A DNA stretch of 64,000 nt from Liolophura sinensis (GCF_032854445.1 NC_088295.1:34628510-34692509), one strand, 5' to 3'; positions 49,401-61,239 are shown, counted from the first letter of the stretch. Translations and numbers: made by a program. The notes: generated by a model not told the origin, from the sequence alone.

Positions 49401-52400
49401 AGCTCACAGATTGCTGACAAAAATGTCACCCTGGCTCCACCTGGCTTCTACACCTCGGCTCAGTACCGACTGTTTTCAACAGTACAAGGTAATTTCACTG
49501 AGACGTCCATTGTTGGCAGGAGGAAGTACAAAGCCATGGCACAATAATTACATGATATATCACAATGTGACAGTAATTACAGACTATATAACAGTGTCAC
49601 ACTGGGCCAGTCGTTCACATCTCCGAAGCTAACAACTGTGGAATAAACTCCACACTAATGTCTGCTATGTATAGACTGTAGTTATGACAGTTCATTTTGA
49701 TTGGAATAATGATGTCAAAAGCAGCAGACATTTGCTGATAGTTCATAAAACTGACTAGTTTAATGAGTGATTCACTCAATAAGACTCAATAAGACAATTT
49801 AAATCAAGCGCAGTAACCAGTACACAACATGTAAGGCATGACCTCAACACAATCTCTTTATGAAACAAACTGATGCACATGTACATTTTCATTCCCTGAA
49901 CACTAAAATTTCCTTTCATTTTTCTGTCCACATAGTTAACTTGTGAATGACAGTACCGTTCTGTTCCAAAATGGGATCCATTCAAAAGCTGACCAACTAT
50001 TCTATATCACCAACCCATAAAAAAATGAGATGAAGAAGTCAAAGTGAAGGAGTGGCACAAGATCTGTCAGTAACTCTCAGGAAAAGTGGACGTCTTCTGG
50101 GCGCAATGTATATCAGACTTACATGACACAGGAGCAGCTAGTCCTACACGGCGAGCTATATTGACTCAGAATTGGGAAGCTGTTATAACAAGAAACTGCA
50201 GTTCAAAGTTTAAGTGTTCTGTAGATGACTTTCAACACGAAGCCCGTTTCATAGCTTCAAAGGTATTACAGGTTAAACTGCACACCTTGTCACTTCTTTA
50301 ATCCATCTCCGTCAAAAGAAATCCGCAAAAACGATCAGGATGTCCTCCAGATATTGGGTAAACAGTTATAAACATGGTCATGCTAATACTCGGTTGATAT
50401 GTGTACAGTGGCAAAGCAAATCCAGCCACATTTCAAACACACATATACCTTTATTGTACATTTATATTTACTTACCTGTCAATAGATTTGTTGTCACATG
50501 CTATTCATACTATTTATCAGTCCAAATACATGTACCACCAAATACAACATAGACCCTAAATCTAATTATTTAATAACTACGCCTACAAAGACTGACTGAT
50601 TGACTTCAAAATTCATATTAATGCAGAAATAGGGGATATATGGCTTTATTAGACTGTGGGTCATCAAATGAACTTGAATACAAAGTCTGTCAGATACATG
50701 TGGGCCAGAAAGTGTGGAAATATTATAGTAGAGGGTGAGTTGGTCTATATCCTTCCAATGCCCTCACCAGTATCATAATAATCTCCACATAAGGGAACAC
50801 TGCCGCAGAAATAAATTGTCTGTGGGATGGATCAGTGAAAGAGAGTCAATGAAATGTCAGGTCAGTGTGTTAACAGGAGAGTCGAGTACTGCACTGTTTG
50901 TTTGTTGTGTGTGCTGGTTGTCACACCAGGCTTAGTAACAGCTCTCTGTCACAGACATGTATGTGGTCGTCTAGGTCTCTACACGTGTCATGGCTGACAA
51001 TAACAGTGTACAAAAAACTTGGTTGATTTCTAACTGACCATGAACTCCTGCAACAACATAAAACTTCCTCATATTTGCATGTCTTTAACATTTCTTGTTG
51101 TGGAAATCCTTGTGATCCCTTACAGACATGAAGTGTACTCCTCAGAGTGAGGTACAGATGAGGTGTATATGGGGTGTACGCCTCATGTACACCGTAGTGT
51201 GAGATATAGATGAGGTTTACACACCATCTGTACCTCAAGTACACCCACAGCCATTTATCTATACCTCAGATGTACCTCAGGAACTTGGGAAAAAGTCAAC
51301 ACTTAGAAGATGTACCTCAAGTACACCTTAGAAACTTTGAAAGTTAAAAAAAAAAAAAGATGTACCTCAGGTACACCTTAGAAACCCTGAGAGTTACCCC
51401 TTCTTGAAGGCACAGAAAAGGAGTAGCACTAAATTTTGATCAAGCAGTAAGAAAGCCTCATGTAAATGTATATCACTGTTGTTGTTGTAAGTCAACAGAT
51501 TCTGTAAACAAAGAACAGCATGCACTTACAAACTTAAATTAAATTGATCTATAATTTATCGAGCCAACATTTAATTGTTTTGAGCTTGTTTTCTATCAAA
51601 ATAAAAAGTGAAACTAGTATATATCCACCTTGCCTATAAGAATGTACCTCAGGCATACCTCAGTTGTACCCCAAATACACCTCAGGCATCATATTTTTAT
51701 CTAATATATACAGGGTACACCTCCACTGAGGTGTACTATAGGTGTACTTTAAGTACTAATTTGCATAATTGGACGTACCTCAGATACACCTTCAATACAC
51801 CTCAAGTATACCTTAGACAAGCCTCAGTTCAGATAAGCTGCACCCCAATGGTACACCTCAGAGGTACCTCAAGTATAATACCTCTAGTCCACCTTATAAG
51901 GGTAAGGGATACCCCTATAAATATGAGTGCCAAACTCAACTAGGCTGGCCATAATGTAAGGATCCCAAGATAAGATTTGAATTTGTTTCATATATTTTTC
52001 ACTTTGGTGCATCAATTAAATCAAATTGCATTGCTTACATGTATGTCCATTAGACCAGTTAATATGTAGGTCTAGACGATTTTATGTCAGTGAAAGTTGA
52101 TTTCATCAGCTACATTCACATATGATCAGGCTGTTGCCTCATATAAATATAAACATGGCTGCTTGGTAGAGAGCCATCTTGAAACGGCCTGTTATTGTCG
52201 TTTATTGTCATAAAAAAAAATCACAAAAAATGTTTGAATACATATCTGAAAAGGTCAATGTCAGACATTTCTGGTTTTATATAACATATAATAGACTAAC
52301 TTTTTATTTTAACAAGTGATTTAACCTGTGAACCCTATTAAAGTTCACAATGACTTGATGCCTGTATATAAAACCTCAACTATTGCCGATTAAGCACAAA

Positions 52401-55400
52401 AAATTAACCAGATGTTTACATAAATAAGATCCCTTCCTTTCTCACAATATGTGTACATGCACTCTGCTTTACTTAGTAACAACAATCTAATGAAAATGCA
52501 GATCTGGAAAAGAATAGTTGTTCATATAAATCCAATAATATGGATCTTTATACATATTTCTTCTGTAAATGTTTAACATGGATGATGATCAAATATAAAA
52601 ATATCCTCAGTCTGCATTTTTTCCATGTTTTGTCCATAATAGTTCAAGTATTTCCAATAGCAATAATCTTACCCATCAACCGTAAACTGAATAACAGCAT
52701 CACTGAAATCCTCATAGACTGCTATCCATTTCCATGTCTCCTGGTATCTGGATACCTGCATCGTTGGTTTTCATCTGATCTTAACATGGTATCATACTAT
52801 TACATGTTTTGGTTTAAGCCTATCCAGCAGGTGGCATACACCCTGAAAAGCTTGTAATCCTATCTAGTTCCCAGTCAAGGTGAGGTCATATTATAACCAG
52901 TTTCAGTTTACATAAATTTAAATTAATTTCCTTTTTCTCGTGATTAATTCTACATTCTAAGGTGGTATCTGAGCTGACATAAACTGAACGAGAATCAAGA
53001 ATGGTGCTATCTAAGCTATTACTTGTATATACTATATGGCCTACTACACTCAGCTACAGGTACCAGGGCATTGGTAGAGATGGCTTGTCTAATATATGAT
53101 ACAAACCAACTCTGTACACTGTACTTACACACACACACACAAACACAGTGTTTAGCTGGGCTGTCTCCAAGATACAGGTACTCATTGTACACAAGTATTT
53201 TACCTTAGTTGTTACATAACAACACTGAAGTACTTATAAATCTCCACCTAAGTATAGTCATAAAGGTGTCCGTTTAGAGGGATAAGTTTGAACACAAGAC
53301 CATAAACATGACATTTATAAATCAGAATCTTTATATACTTAGATATGACTACAAAAACTTCACAAAAAGCAGCTTTGGCAAATTATAGATGTGTGATTTT
53401 TCAAATTCTGTTTATTTGGCACTTGACAAGGTGCGTGATTTTCAGATTAGATCAACTTACGACAATGCCAGAGTCAAACACAGGCAACTTATTATCCACA
53501 GCGTATCCAAATTGAGGCCCAAAATATGATGAGGTTGAAAATTTCATTATTTGGTTGTTAAAAAGGTGTGTTTTAATATTATTTATGACTTCCTGGTTAG
53601 AAAGTCGTATATTTAGCTTAATATTATATTAGGCTAGGGGCTAAATTTCAACAGACATGCTATGTTCTATCTCAAATAAAATATAATGGTACCAAAAAGG
53701 GAGACAAATTCAAAAGCTGTTTTTGTTTCTGCCTTCTTGCCAAGAAGTAAGTAAAATATTACACCATAAATCACTGACTTACCTGTGTTATCACAATTAA
53801 AGGGCTGCCATTTTATAACCCTGTAGGCTTACATTTTCTGACCTAAACTGTTATTTGGCAACATTCAAGAGTACATATTTCATACATTTATACTCACGTT
53901 TCTATGGTTTCATTGTTGGAAAAGCTATTTTTTCTCTCCTTCCCATCATCCTTTGTCTGGAAAAGAGAACAGAATATGAGTTAATTTACAATGCATATGG
54001 CCTATACACCGGTACAGGTACAGTAGGCCTACCTTACTTAGATGGTAATAAGTCAACATTTTTAAATAATGCATACATTAAATTGTTTCATATCGAAAGG
54101 GCCCTACGGTTAACGGTTACCGTATGCAGGCTCACTCATATCACTCCTATTTGAATATGAATGTAATTAAGGTTCAAATTAAATCTGATTACCCGGCAGC
54201 AGCCAACAATTCGACTCAACAGTTCTACGAGATATTCTCTGCTTAATTAATATCAAAAGACCGGTCTATCAACAAACAGACCTGCAAATCCCAAAGTTGA
54301 CCGGGGTCCTGCTGACATTAGCTTTATAATTAAATTTGATTAAATACTGTTCCGCAGGTCCGAAGATGGTCAAAATGGTAAGGAACGGGAGAACGAAAGA
54401 ACGGGCGCAACACACAATACGTGGTTAATTCATGACCAGTGCAGTTGTCATGAAGTTTTATCTTCGGTGGAGATCGGCCCTGTAGTTCTGGAGACATTGT
54501 CATATGAACATGGTTGTGGGATGACGGGCGATGGACGCCCAAGGGCTCAAACCCCTGCTGCTCTCATGAGTACGGCGGCAATCCGCTTTATCCACGCGGT
54601 TTAGTTTACTTAGAGGGGAGACCACTGCGTTTAGGCACGATGTCGGTTAGAGTGACTTCCCTTGGTCCGCCTTGGCGGAGCTTAAACACCAAGTCAATGT
54701 AAATATGTGTTTGAAATCACTCATCACATAACACAAAACGCTTACAAAACAATTAATATTTTTTCGATTCGAGTTAAATTTTAGCGATCCGAATAGGCAC
54801 TTTTGGCCTAGAGCGAGGCTTATCCGCGTTTGTTCTCCCGTAAGTTAGGACATACCGCTACACAAAATATCCCATGTAACACCCTCTGTAGCTAGACTGG
54901 GTCCGAGAAGGCTGGGATTTAACAGACTAATTTAAATTCCAGAAAATCAGACTTTCTCTGATGTCAGGTTTCAAAATCCGTAATTCAAAGAACATGCATA
55001 TGTGTTAGCTGGGAGCATTTTACTGGTTATGCTGGAAAATTACGAAGTTCACAACCCGAAGTAACTTTCATTTTCGTTCGCAAATTTCTTCCTTTTTTGT
55101 CATGCCCAATCACATTAACAATCTTTTCATTACAGAAACATGCTCGATGAAACCTTTATTAAATTACAGTCTGGGACACTCATTTGGCATAATAACTATT
55201 TCTGGTACAAGTTGTAGCGATATAGCATGCCTACAACAGTTTCGCAAACACTCGCAGGTCTATCTCCTCTATCGTTCTCTGACGTACCGAGTTCTGCTCG
55301 ACAATCTTCGCCAGGTGTCTCCAGGTGAGAGCTGCCAGATGACTGGGCCGCCGACTAGAGAGACCTGACAAGGCCGACAACCGGCGACTGGACAGTCCAG

Positions 55401-55435
55401 ACAATTCCGTATCCTCGGGTACACTCAGCATTGTC
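28472..55435 (-). CDS. EF-hand/WD40 protein of the WDR49/WDR64/EFCAB8 (WDY) family
   Basis: 24 coding exons, GT-AG and in phase: 55288-55435 (ATG 55429-55431), 53898-53956, 48717-49127, 44795-45047, 44082-44228, 43845-43907, 42981-43206, 41310-41356, 40673-40810, 39864-40052, 39417-39608, 38892-39158, 38206-38370, 37767-37919, 37278-37462, 36369-36494, 35405-35541, 33075-33220, 32215-32385, 31688-31745, 31176-31384, 30464-30589, 28938-29084, 28472-28771 (stop TGA). About 1352 residues. Residues 1-205 are Ser-rich and low complexity. An EF-hand loop DTSCDGYVDWNE (residues 291-302) has all calcium ligands. From ~360 to ~1075 come about ten WD signatures (TVWD, VRLWNP, LKVWDI, VAVWEL, IKVWNF, IIVWDV, LRFWSL, VKVWDI, ARLWSL), enough for two beta-propellers. 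The LxGEYIGTFGQ and VPYCMDYWFDK motifs are typical of the family. The C-terminus is basic and Ser/Pro-rich. Family members are reported from cilia and sperm. The first two exons are less certain than the rest; the 55435 acceptor implies a further upstream exon. Confidence 0.93.
29540..29605 (-). repeat. SINE family 1, decayed tail
   Basis: TTATTTGATTGTTATGTCATGCC and CACTCAAGAATTTTTCACTTTG, in an intron of the WD40 gene. Confidence 0.5.
29806..30000 (-). repeat. SINE family 1, 5'-truncated
   Basis: ACGCCATACTCAAGAATATTTC, ACGGCAAGCATTATGTCAGG, CAACCATCCGCAGGTTGCTGG and CCTTCCCACGTACAGCC. Confidence 0.82.
32025..32150 (+). repeat. Dispersed repeat, copy 1 of a pair in the WD40 gene
   Basis: ACATTACCAGTTTG, ATGCAGGAAAGAGCAACAG and CTACATAGCTTGGACCTGAATTAC match 36115-36250. 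Unclassified. Confidence 0.6.
33630..33850 (+). repeat. Probable decayed interspersed repeat
   Basis: GATGAATGATTATGGCTTAATGCCACATTGGC and AATATTTCAGCCATATCGTGG have the look of a SINE 3' region (compare family 2), but no head is visible. Confidence 0.35.
34190..35075 (+). repeat. Pair of related segments (34190-34275 and 34977-35070)
   Basis: Both share CGGTCTACxxGCAxCAACCG, ACATAC.CTAC.GGATG, TTCA.CTCAG.TTTTG and AATAAATTCC.ACTTGCA. Diverged direct repeats in one intron of the WD40 gene. Confidence 0.65.
35357..35395. repeat. (AT)n microsatellite beside an exon
   Basis: Two TATATA runs, ending about 10 bp from the donor of exon 35405-35541. Confidence 0.85.
36115..36250 (+). repeat. Dispersed repeat, copy 2, with a ~22 bp tandem expansion
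   Basis: ACAAAACATTACCAGTTTGTGC is repeated three to four times (36121-36198), then ATGCAGGAAGGAACAACAGAC as in 32025-32150. The expansion is absent from the other copy. Confidence 0.75.
36681..36957 (+). repeat. SINE family 1, full-length reference copy
   Basis: tRNA-like head GGGGCCTCCATGGCTCAGTTGGTTAGCG with box A, and GTGAGTTCAAGTCC close to box B. Body AGCAACCTGCGGATGGTCATGGG, GCCCAGTTTCCTCCCACC, GCCGCCGTCGTA. Tail GTGTTTCACGCCG-type and (AAAT)n. It is the cleanest copy in the window and lies between exons 37278 and 36494 of the WD40 gene. Confidence 0.93.
41781..42555. repeat. Tandem array with CRE-like palindromes (~40 bp unit, ~19 copies)
   Basis: The unit TTTGATGCCCTTATCAGGGC CAGTGACGTCACATCAGGCC repeats through an intron of the WD40 gene, with some units carrying an extra ~24 bp GGCAAGGGCCAGTGATGTCACATCA half unit. 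I count six perfect TGACGTCA octamers; other units have TGATGTCA or TGACATCA. GCCCTTATCAGGGC is a second imperfect palindrome in the unit. Confidence 0.95.
43593..43780 (+). repeat. SINE family 1, head-truncated
   Basis: TTCAAGTCTGGCTCATGCGGGC, AGCAACCTGCGGATGATTGGGG, TCCGGTTTCCTCCCACGATAATG, tail CCAATCAAATAAATAAATAAATC. In an intron of the WD40 gene. Confidence 0.88.
44082..44228 (-). CDS. EF-hand exon of the WD40 gene
   Basis: 49 codons, phase 0-0. Encodes the loop DTSCDGYVDWNE followed by the exit helix FCTYMLLLYRENDYL. Asp1, Ser3, Asp5, Gly6, Asp9 and Glu12 are all present, so calcium binding is expected. Helix-forming sequence in the preceding exon could be a second, degenerate EF-hand. 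Confidence 0.92.
45048..48716. other. Large intron of the WD40 gene
   Basis: 3.7 kb of AT-rich sequence. No SINE or exon I can support. Confidence 0.6.
49128..51119. other. Intron of the WD40 gene, nothing recognised
   Basis: Lies upstream of exon 48717-49127. No exon or known repeat seen on either strand. Confidence 0.5.
51120..51910. repeat. Diffuse array of TACCTCA / TACACCTCA words
   Basis: At least nine TACCTCA and many TACACCT words, at 51120-51400 and 51640-51900, split by ~230 bp of ordinary sequence. The first ~90 bp carry the reverse word (GAGGTGTA, GAGGTACA), giving inverted symmetry. No fixed period. In a WD40-gene intron. Confidence 0.7.
51911..53897. other. Intron of the WD40 gene, nothing recognised
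   Basis: AT-rich, with a short (CA)n run near 53128. No supported exon. Confidence 0.5.
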
Positions 55436-55479
55436 CTGAAATATGTGTACAACAATCACCTGGCTTTATTTATCTGAAT

Positions 55480-55590
55480 GATGTTTTATATGTACCATAC
55501 TCTAGAATTTTCAGTTATATGATGGCGGTCAATTTTATGGGTGGAGGAAACTGGAGAGCTCTGTGTAAACCACTGATTTGCACGTCATTT
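55480..55590 (-). repeat. SINE family 3 fragment
   Basis: TGTACCATACTCTAGAATTTTC, TGATGGCGGTCAATTTTATGGG and GAGGAAACTGGAG match 7975-8105. Confidence 0.55.
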
Positions 55591-56866
55591 TGATATAGGA
55601 TAAATAATTTGTGACAAACCTCAGACTGCACCCCCGACGGATTAAGAGTAAAAGTGAATGAATCAATAGATCTCATACACAATGCCAGTGACCAGGACCA
55701 TAGATGCCTTTGACAAGGGATTAAAACTAAGTGAAGTTAAGTTGCCATTTCGTTATCTTAGTTATAGCAATGGGACAAAACTTTCATATTTAAACGTCTT
55801 AACACGTACTAAGTTCAGGCTAATTCCTAAAAGCCAGCTGGCAAAAAAATTACTTGTACGGAGGAAGGGAGTGAATTGATTATATGACATAACGTCGTAT
55901 TGATGTTATACATGAAGGTAAATCCCAGAGGTCAACCCTATCCCTGTAAATGCAGGGAATCGAATTATCGTTTGTGAAGCGCACATAGTAGGTGCCGCAA
56001 TATCTCGTTAAGATCATTAGTGTAAAATTTGGTGACATCTTAAATCAGCAACGACATTCCTATAATCATTCCATTAAATGGATGAAGTGCTGTATGCTAT
56101 ACGTTTTACAGACGACAGATGCTATAAGTTTTACAGACGACAGATACGATGCAACTTTCCATTCCATCAGCTCTGCAGGAACTCACGCATGCCGGTAGCC
56201 AGTGCTATATGAATAAGCTGAGTTTGCTGTTGTGAATTTTCCATCGGTGCATGTGTCTAGACAATCCTTATAATATATTGGGCATGTATAAGAATGGATT
56301 TGAAGAAAGAAAAGTCCAACGGTTAACATGTATGACGTACTGGTACCGCACACGTCCAGCACTGACTTGCACTCTCTTTGTTGTAATGTTGCATGCTCGG
56401 TGCCATTTGCGGGTTTGATTTATCGTGTTATATCGCTGAAGGTACTTAATTAGCATGAAATAACTGTCCTAAGGGAACGACGCGCTCTTGTACGTACATG
56501 TATCAGACTTAATCATGTAACAGACATTGTTTACTTCGAGGTGACATGCCCTCTGTTTGGTGCATGTTCGAATGACTAGATCAGACTTCACCTCGACAGT
56601 TCGCATTTTGTCATGTCTCCAAGTGCTAAATGCCACAGCTTTTAGTGTACATTATCGTCTTTCACTAAAACAGCCTGTATTTGGAGGTGCGTAATGGTCT
56701 GTGACAGAGAACAACGTAAACGGGAGAGTCGCTGTTGCGTGGCATGGCCAGGCGTTATCAAATGCCTTATAAAGAGAGTGTACGTGTCAAATAACTTTCC
56801 TACAGATCGGTTTACTGAATGCTTTTGTACGCGTTGATTCTTAATGCTGTACTGTCTCAGAATGTA
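55591..56866. other. Upstream of the WD40 gene, nothing recognised
   Basis: An open frame at 55682-55879 on the plus strand is short and has no recognisable content. A 5' untranslated exon and promoter of the WD40 gene would be expected here or further right. Confidence 0.5.
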
Positions 56867-56869
56867 TAG

Positions 56870-56946
<77 letters not shown>
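56867..56946. repeat. Compound (CT)n(AT)n microsatellite
   Basis: About 13 CT repeats followed by about 25 AT repeats, uninterrupted. Confidence 0.97.
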
Positions 56947-56950
<4 letters not shown>

Positions 56951-59094
56951 TCAGAAGTTCAAATTTTGATCCATCAAGACCTTTAAAATGTATATTGATG
57001 TTTTGGAAAACGTCACTGTATTTGTATTTCAAAATTGTATTGCGAGAATGCAAGTTAAGATACTGTTGCTGTGGATGCGTCAATGCTGGGACCAAACTAG
57101 AGCTTCGTCATTGTGGGATCCAGGTGAAGGCATATCATTTCAATAGAATATTAAGCCCTGTGTTACACAAGACGGCAATATACCAGCACCACACCATTAT
57201 TGCAACTACTGAGATATAGACTGAGGAAAGTACTAAGTACATATGCAGATAAGCATAAATACATATCTGGCTAGCACGAAATGTATATGATGCACTCTCC
57301 GTATGACATAAAACCATATTTGCAAAAAGTCAGTATGTATGCGACATTAAATCGAAAACTTGGGTAAACAATGAGAAGCCCTATTCAAACAAACATTCAC
57401 CCACGGCAATCCTCTGGCATCGGCTTAACACGACGATTGCCTATGACGACGGAATGTTACGGTTTGTTTTAGTGTCATTCAAACAGAAGGGTATGTATTC
57501 ACGTAACCCGTAAAATGTATTGCATCAATAAAAATATGTTTTATCATCACACTGCCTTAGTATATACTTTGACTTCTTTTAGAAAACCACAGTTGTCGAA
57601 TATTGTAACAAGTTGTATTTTTTTGTCAAAATTTAAAATTTATTTGATGCTTTGTTGAACCTTTTCAGGAGGATTTCGGTGTGTGCGTAAAGGTTGAAAT
57701 GTGATGGCATGTATATGAATAAACCTATTCCATAACGTCTTCAATTGTACTCTATTAACTGGAGTAAAAATCTTGAATAGTCTCAGCTTTTAATAGTGCT
57801 TTTTTAGTTTTATAGCGCTATCCATTGTGCAACTTAGGTAGTCGCAAAATGAGCTATACTTTATAATGGAGAAAGAAGTAATAAACTACGTGATAACACA
57901 GAACTACATTTGACTGGACATACATTTCCTTACCTGTTTGTAAAATCCGTTGTAAAATTCCTCGTCTATTTCACAAAGTTAGGTTGCTTCCGTGTTTTCT
58001 TCGTATCACTGACTGCAGTGACAGACGTGTGTCCACATCTCACAGCGATGGTTATGTCGTGTATGGACACCATCGGATACAAGGTGACGTTCTAGGTTGT
58101 ACACCAGCTTACTTCTGGTCGGATGTCAAAGTAGTTCACGGTTTACTTTGTAGTACACGACTCTCCAACAGCAAGGTGAAGCTCCATGTATGCATGTTCG
58201 GGACAAAACATCCCTTCTCGGTCCAATGGATTTTATTTACATTGTAGATTTCCCTTTGCCACAAAATCCGATGATCCGCGACGAGAGACCGATGCACTAA
58301 CGGAATTAGTCAGTACAAGGACTACTAACCGTTATATCGGCAGCCCAAATTTTGGTGAAATGCCATACTGAAGATAATAGTAAAATTAATTGTCCTGACT
58401 ATTGTAAGAAAGGTGTGAACCATTGTGCTAAGTGTTCCGATGAAAACACGACCACAGGCGATATGTTCCAACAGATCAGCCGTCACCTCTTGGACATGAC
58501 AGACGATGGGTTCATCTGAAGAACGCCCTTTTCATTCCACCGGACCGCTTACTGGTGGACAATAGCAAGCTTAGAGGCTTCGATCGCCTTCACACAAAAG
58601 ACAGACATGCTAATAGCGGTGATATTGGTCAGAATGCCGGAACAATGATTGATATAGTCTTCAAAGACACACGAGTGCGAGGACAGTGTACTTTTACATC
58701 AAGTAAATAGTAACGGGCGGCCATGTCAATGTGAGGACATAGTGATAACACAGGAGAAGCCGATCTGTCAGCCCTCGGGGATTTGATGTCACGTCAATGC
58801 TAGCCAGGAGTATGGTATATACAATGAATCGTGGACCTAGAGTACTGTGCATATCAAACATACCACAATAAGCGAAAGATATTTGATATAGGCCGAGAAT
58901 TGTTTAAACTAGGTATTAACCATCTTGTTCTGTTTGGCTGCAAAACAGGGCGTGATAAAAGATAAAATCATCCTTGTCTAGCAATGTTTGCACCCACGGG
59001 CTAATCAGTTTTTCAAACAGCTTCTTCGTATATACTTGGGCGATAAAAATATTTTCTTCATCAAACCTAATGCTAAAGGCTAACTTAAAGAATA
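56947..59094. other. Intergenic, nothing recognised
   Basis: Scattered short open frames only, with no splice-site pairs that make a convincing gene. Confidence 0.5.
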
Positions 59095-59350
59095 TGTACA
59101 TGGCGATGAAAACGTTTGCTTTGTTTGGGTCAACGTATACGTGTGTGAAAGGAGAGTTTTGGCGATGGAAACGTTTGCTTCGTTTTGGGTCAACGTATAC
59201 GTGTCTGAAAGGAGAGGTTTGGCGATGGAAATATTTGCTTCGTAAGGGTCATTGTATAAATGTCTAAAGGGAGCACACCTTTGGCGATGGAAATATATTA
59301 CAGTGTCAACGTATAGATGGTTAATAGGTGGATAACTTAGACGATGGGAA
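59095..59350. repeat. Tandem repeat, ~61 bp unit, ~4 copies
   Basis: GGCGATGGAAACGTTTGCTTCG and GGGTCAACGTATACGTGT recur, with divergence rising to the right. Confidence 0.88.
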
Positions 59351-59477
59351 CATTTTTTTTCATAAAATACGTACGCGCACAATCAGTCCGTGATGCTTGT
59401 CTTCCAAATACACGAGTGTTTTTGTACAATGTCAAGCTGTTATCTATTCCACGCAAATCCCCAAAGCATATTATCCA

Positions 59478-59742
59478 TTTTTTATTTCTTTGATTGTTTT
59501 TTTTACGTTGTACTCAAGAATATTTCACTTACACGATTGCGGCCAGCATTATGGTGGGTGGAAACCGGGCAGAGCCTAGGGGAAACTCATGACCATCCTG
59601 TCACCAGGCTGGTGATAGACCTTCTCACGTACGGCCGGAGAGGAAGCCAGCATGAGACTTGAACTCACAGCGACCGCACTGGTTAGAGGCTCCTGGGTCA
59701 TTACGCTGCGCTAGCGCGCTAATCAATGAGCCACCTAGGCCC
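59478..59742 (-). repeat. SINE family 1, full-length
   Basis: Minus-strand head GGGGCCTAGGTGGCTCATTG at the right end, GGCCAGCATTATGGTGGGTGG in the body, tail near 59480. Confidence 0.88.
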
Positions 59743-59919
59743 CGTGCTTCATTTGTAATGTATCTAATGTGTTATAACTGATAGACAAAAGGCATTCATC
59801 AATATATGAAGTCCCTCCGAAAATTGCTGTCAGCTATCGGCTTCAATATTTGACCCCTTACATCCATCACCTAATTTACCGTGACGTTGTGCTGTTTAGG
59901 GTTGGGTCTCACGAACCAT

Positions 59920-60255
59920 GAGTGAGTGAGTGCTTGGGGTTTAACGTCGTACTTGACAATTTTTCAGTCATATGACGACGAAGGAATCCTTACAGTGCAT
60001 GTAATGTGCCTCCTTGTTGCAGGACGGGATTCCACCGCTCTTTTAGCTCGTGGTACTTCACTGAGACGCCTTAACGAAGGCCGCTCCGCCCGAGCCATTA
60101 TACTAATACGGGTCAACCAGTTGTTGCACTATCCCCTTCATGGGAAGATACAACTTCCTCTTTTAAAGTCTTAGATTTGACTCGACCCAGGATTCACCCT
60201 GGATCTACCGCTGCCGAAGCGGCCGCTCTACCAACTGTGCTATCGTGGCCGGTCA
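59920..60255 (-). repeat. SINE family 2, full-length with tRNA-like head
   Basis: Minus-strand head GGCCACGATAGCACAGTTGG TAGAGCGG (box A) with CCTGGGTCGAGTC (box B-like) about 50 bp on. The far end is GACGTTAAACCCCAAGCAC. It is the best copy of this family and defines it as tRNA-derived. Confidence 0.82.
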
Positions 60256-60289
60256 TGAACCATGAACGCAGCGTCATTTAACCGAGTCA

Positions 60290-60505
60290 TTTATTTAAGC
60301 TTACGTGAATATTTCATTGATACGACGGCGGCCAGCATTATGGTGGGTGGAAACCGGGCATAGCCCGGGGGAAACCCACGACCATCCGCAGATTGATGGC
60401 AGACCTTCCCACTTACGGCCGGAGAGGAAGCCAGGGACTCGTAGCGACCGCATTGGTGAGAGGCTCCTGGGTTATCACGCTGCGCTAGCGCGCTAACCGA
60501 CCCCA
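60290..60505 (-). repeat. SINE family 1, near-full copy
   Basis: GATACGACGGCGGCCAGCATT, GACCATCCGCAGATTGATGG, CTTCCCACTTACGGCCGGAG and GGTCGGTTAGCGCGCTAGCG in the head. Confidence 0.87.
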
Positions 60506-60559
60506 GGTACAAAGACGTGAAGCAACATGAAACAGGTGTATAGCGTCGACAAATAAACT

Positions 60560-60832
60560 ATGGATAAAATTTATTATTATACGATAGCAGTTAATTTTAA
60601 GGGCAGAGGAAGTCGGGATGCTCTGAGGAAGCCACCGACTTGAGAAACATTCGTCATATTTGTGTCGGGCAACAGGTTTCTAGTGAACTTCATGCAAAAC
60701 GACGTCAGAGTGCACCATCGGCTAATTAAGATTGGAAACAAGGCATTCAGGGAATCTTGGTAAAGAATGGCGTTTAACCTACTTGTTATCAAGTGATTGA
60801 CAGGTAAGCACGTTAATCACTCGGCCATCGCC
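60560..60832 (-). repeat. SINE family 3, full-length with Ser/Leu-tRNA-like head
   Basis: Minus-strand head GGCGATGGCCGAGTGATTAACGTGC resembles the 5' half of a class II tRNA. The body ends AAAATTAACTGCTATCGTATA. Fragments of the same family lie at 7975 and 55480. Confidence 0.65.
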
Positions 60833-61239
60833 TGATCCGATCGCTTTATACATGGATGGAAGAACTAGGGTTACCTGCGTAACTCAGATTCATCGGAAAC
60901 ATGAACTAATAATTACTGCTTGAGAGTCATTCAGATTCTCTGCTAGTTGTTTGTAGCGAAAAAGATTTCATCCAATTCAACTCTCTTGAAAGATACCTTT
61001 GTGAGCAGAGCGTTTAACGTCAAACACCAAAAAAAAAAAAAAATCTCCAAACTGACCATCGGTTTCAAATCCATTCAGATGCAACAGGAATGAATACCGT
61101 TAATTCAATCATTGAACACTCAGATTTACATCAGTGAATATCTTGGCAGATTGAGCAAGTGTGTGACCCACAGTTAAATAACAATTTCTAAGGTGGAAGA
61201 AAGTTAGAAACAAAATTCGATATAGATAAAAATAGTAGT

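Noticed and set aside
51120-51910. let-7 target cluster
   Set aside because: The matching word is on the strand opposite to the host transcript and lies in an intron; there is no evidence of a transcript carrying the target sense.
55682-55879. 65-codon plus-strand open frame
   Set aside because: Short, no upstream context, no neighbouring exon or recognisable motif.
56642-57095. Open frames through IYIYIYIY runs
   Set aside because: Pure (AT)n/(CT)n microsatellite translation.
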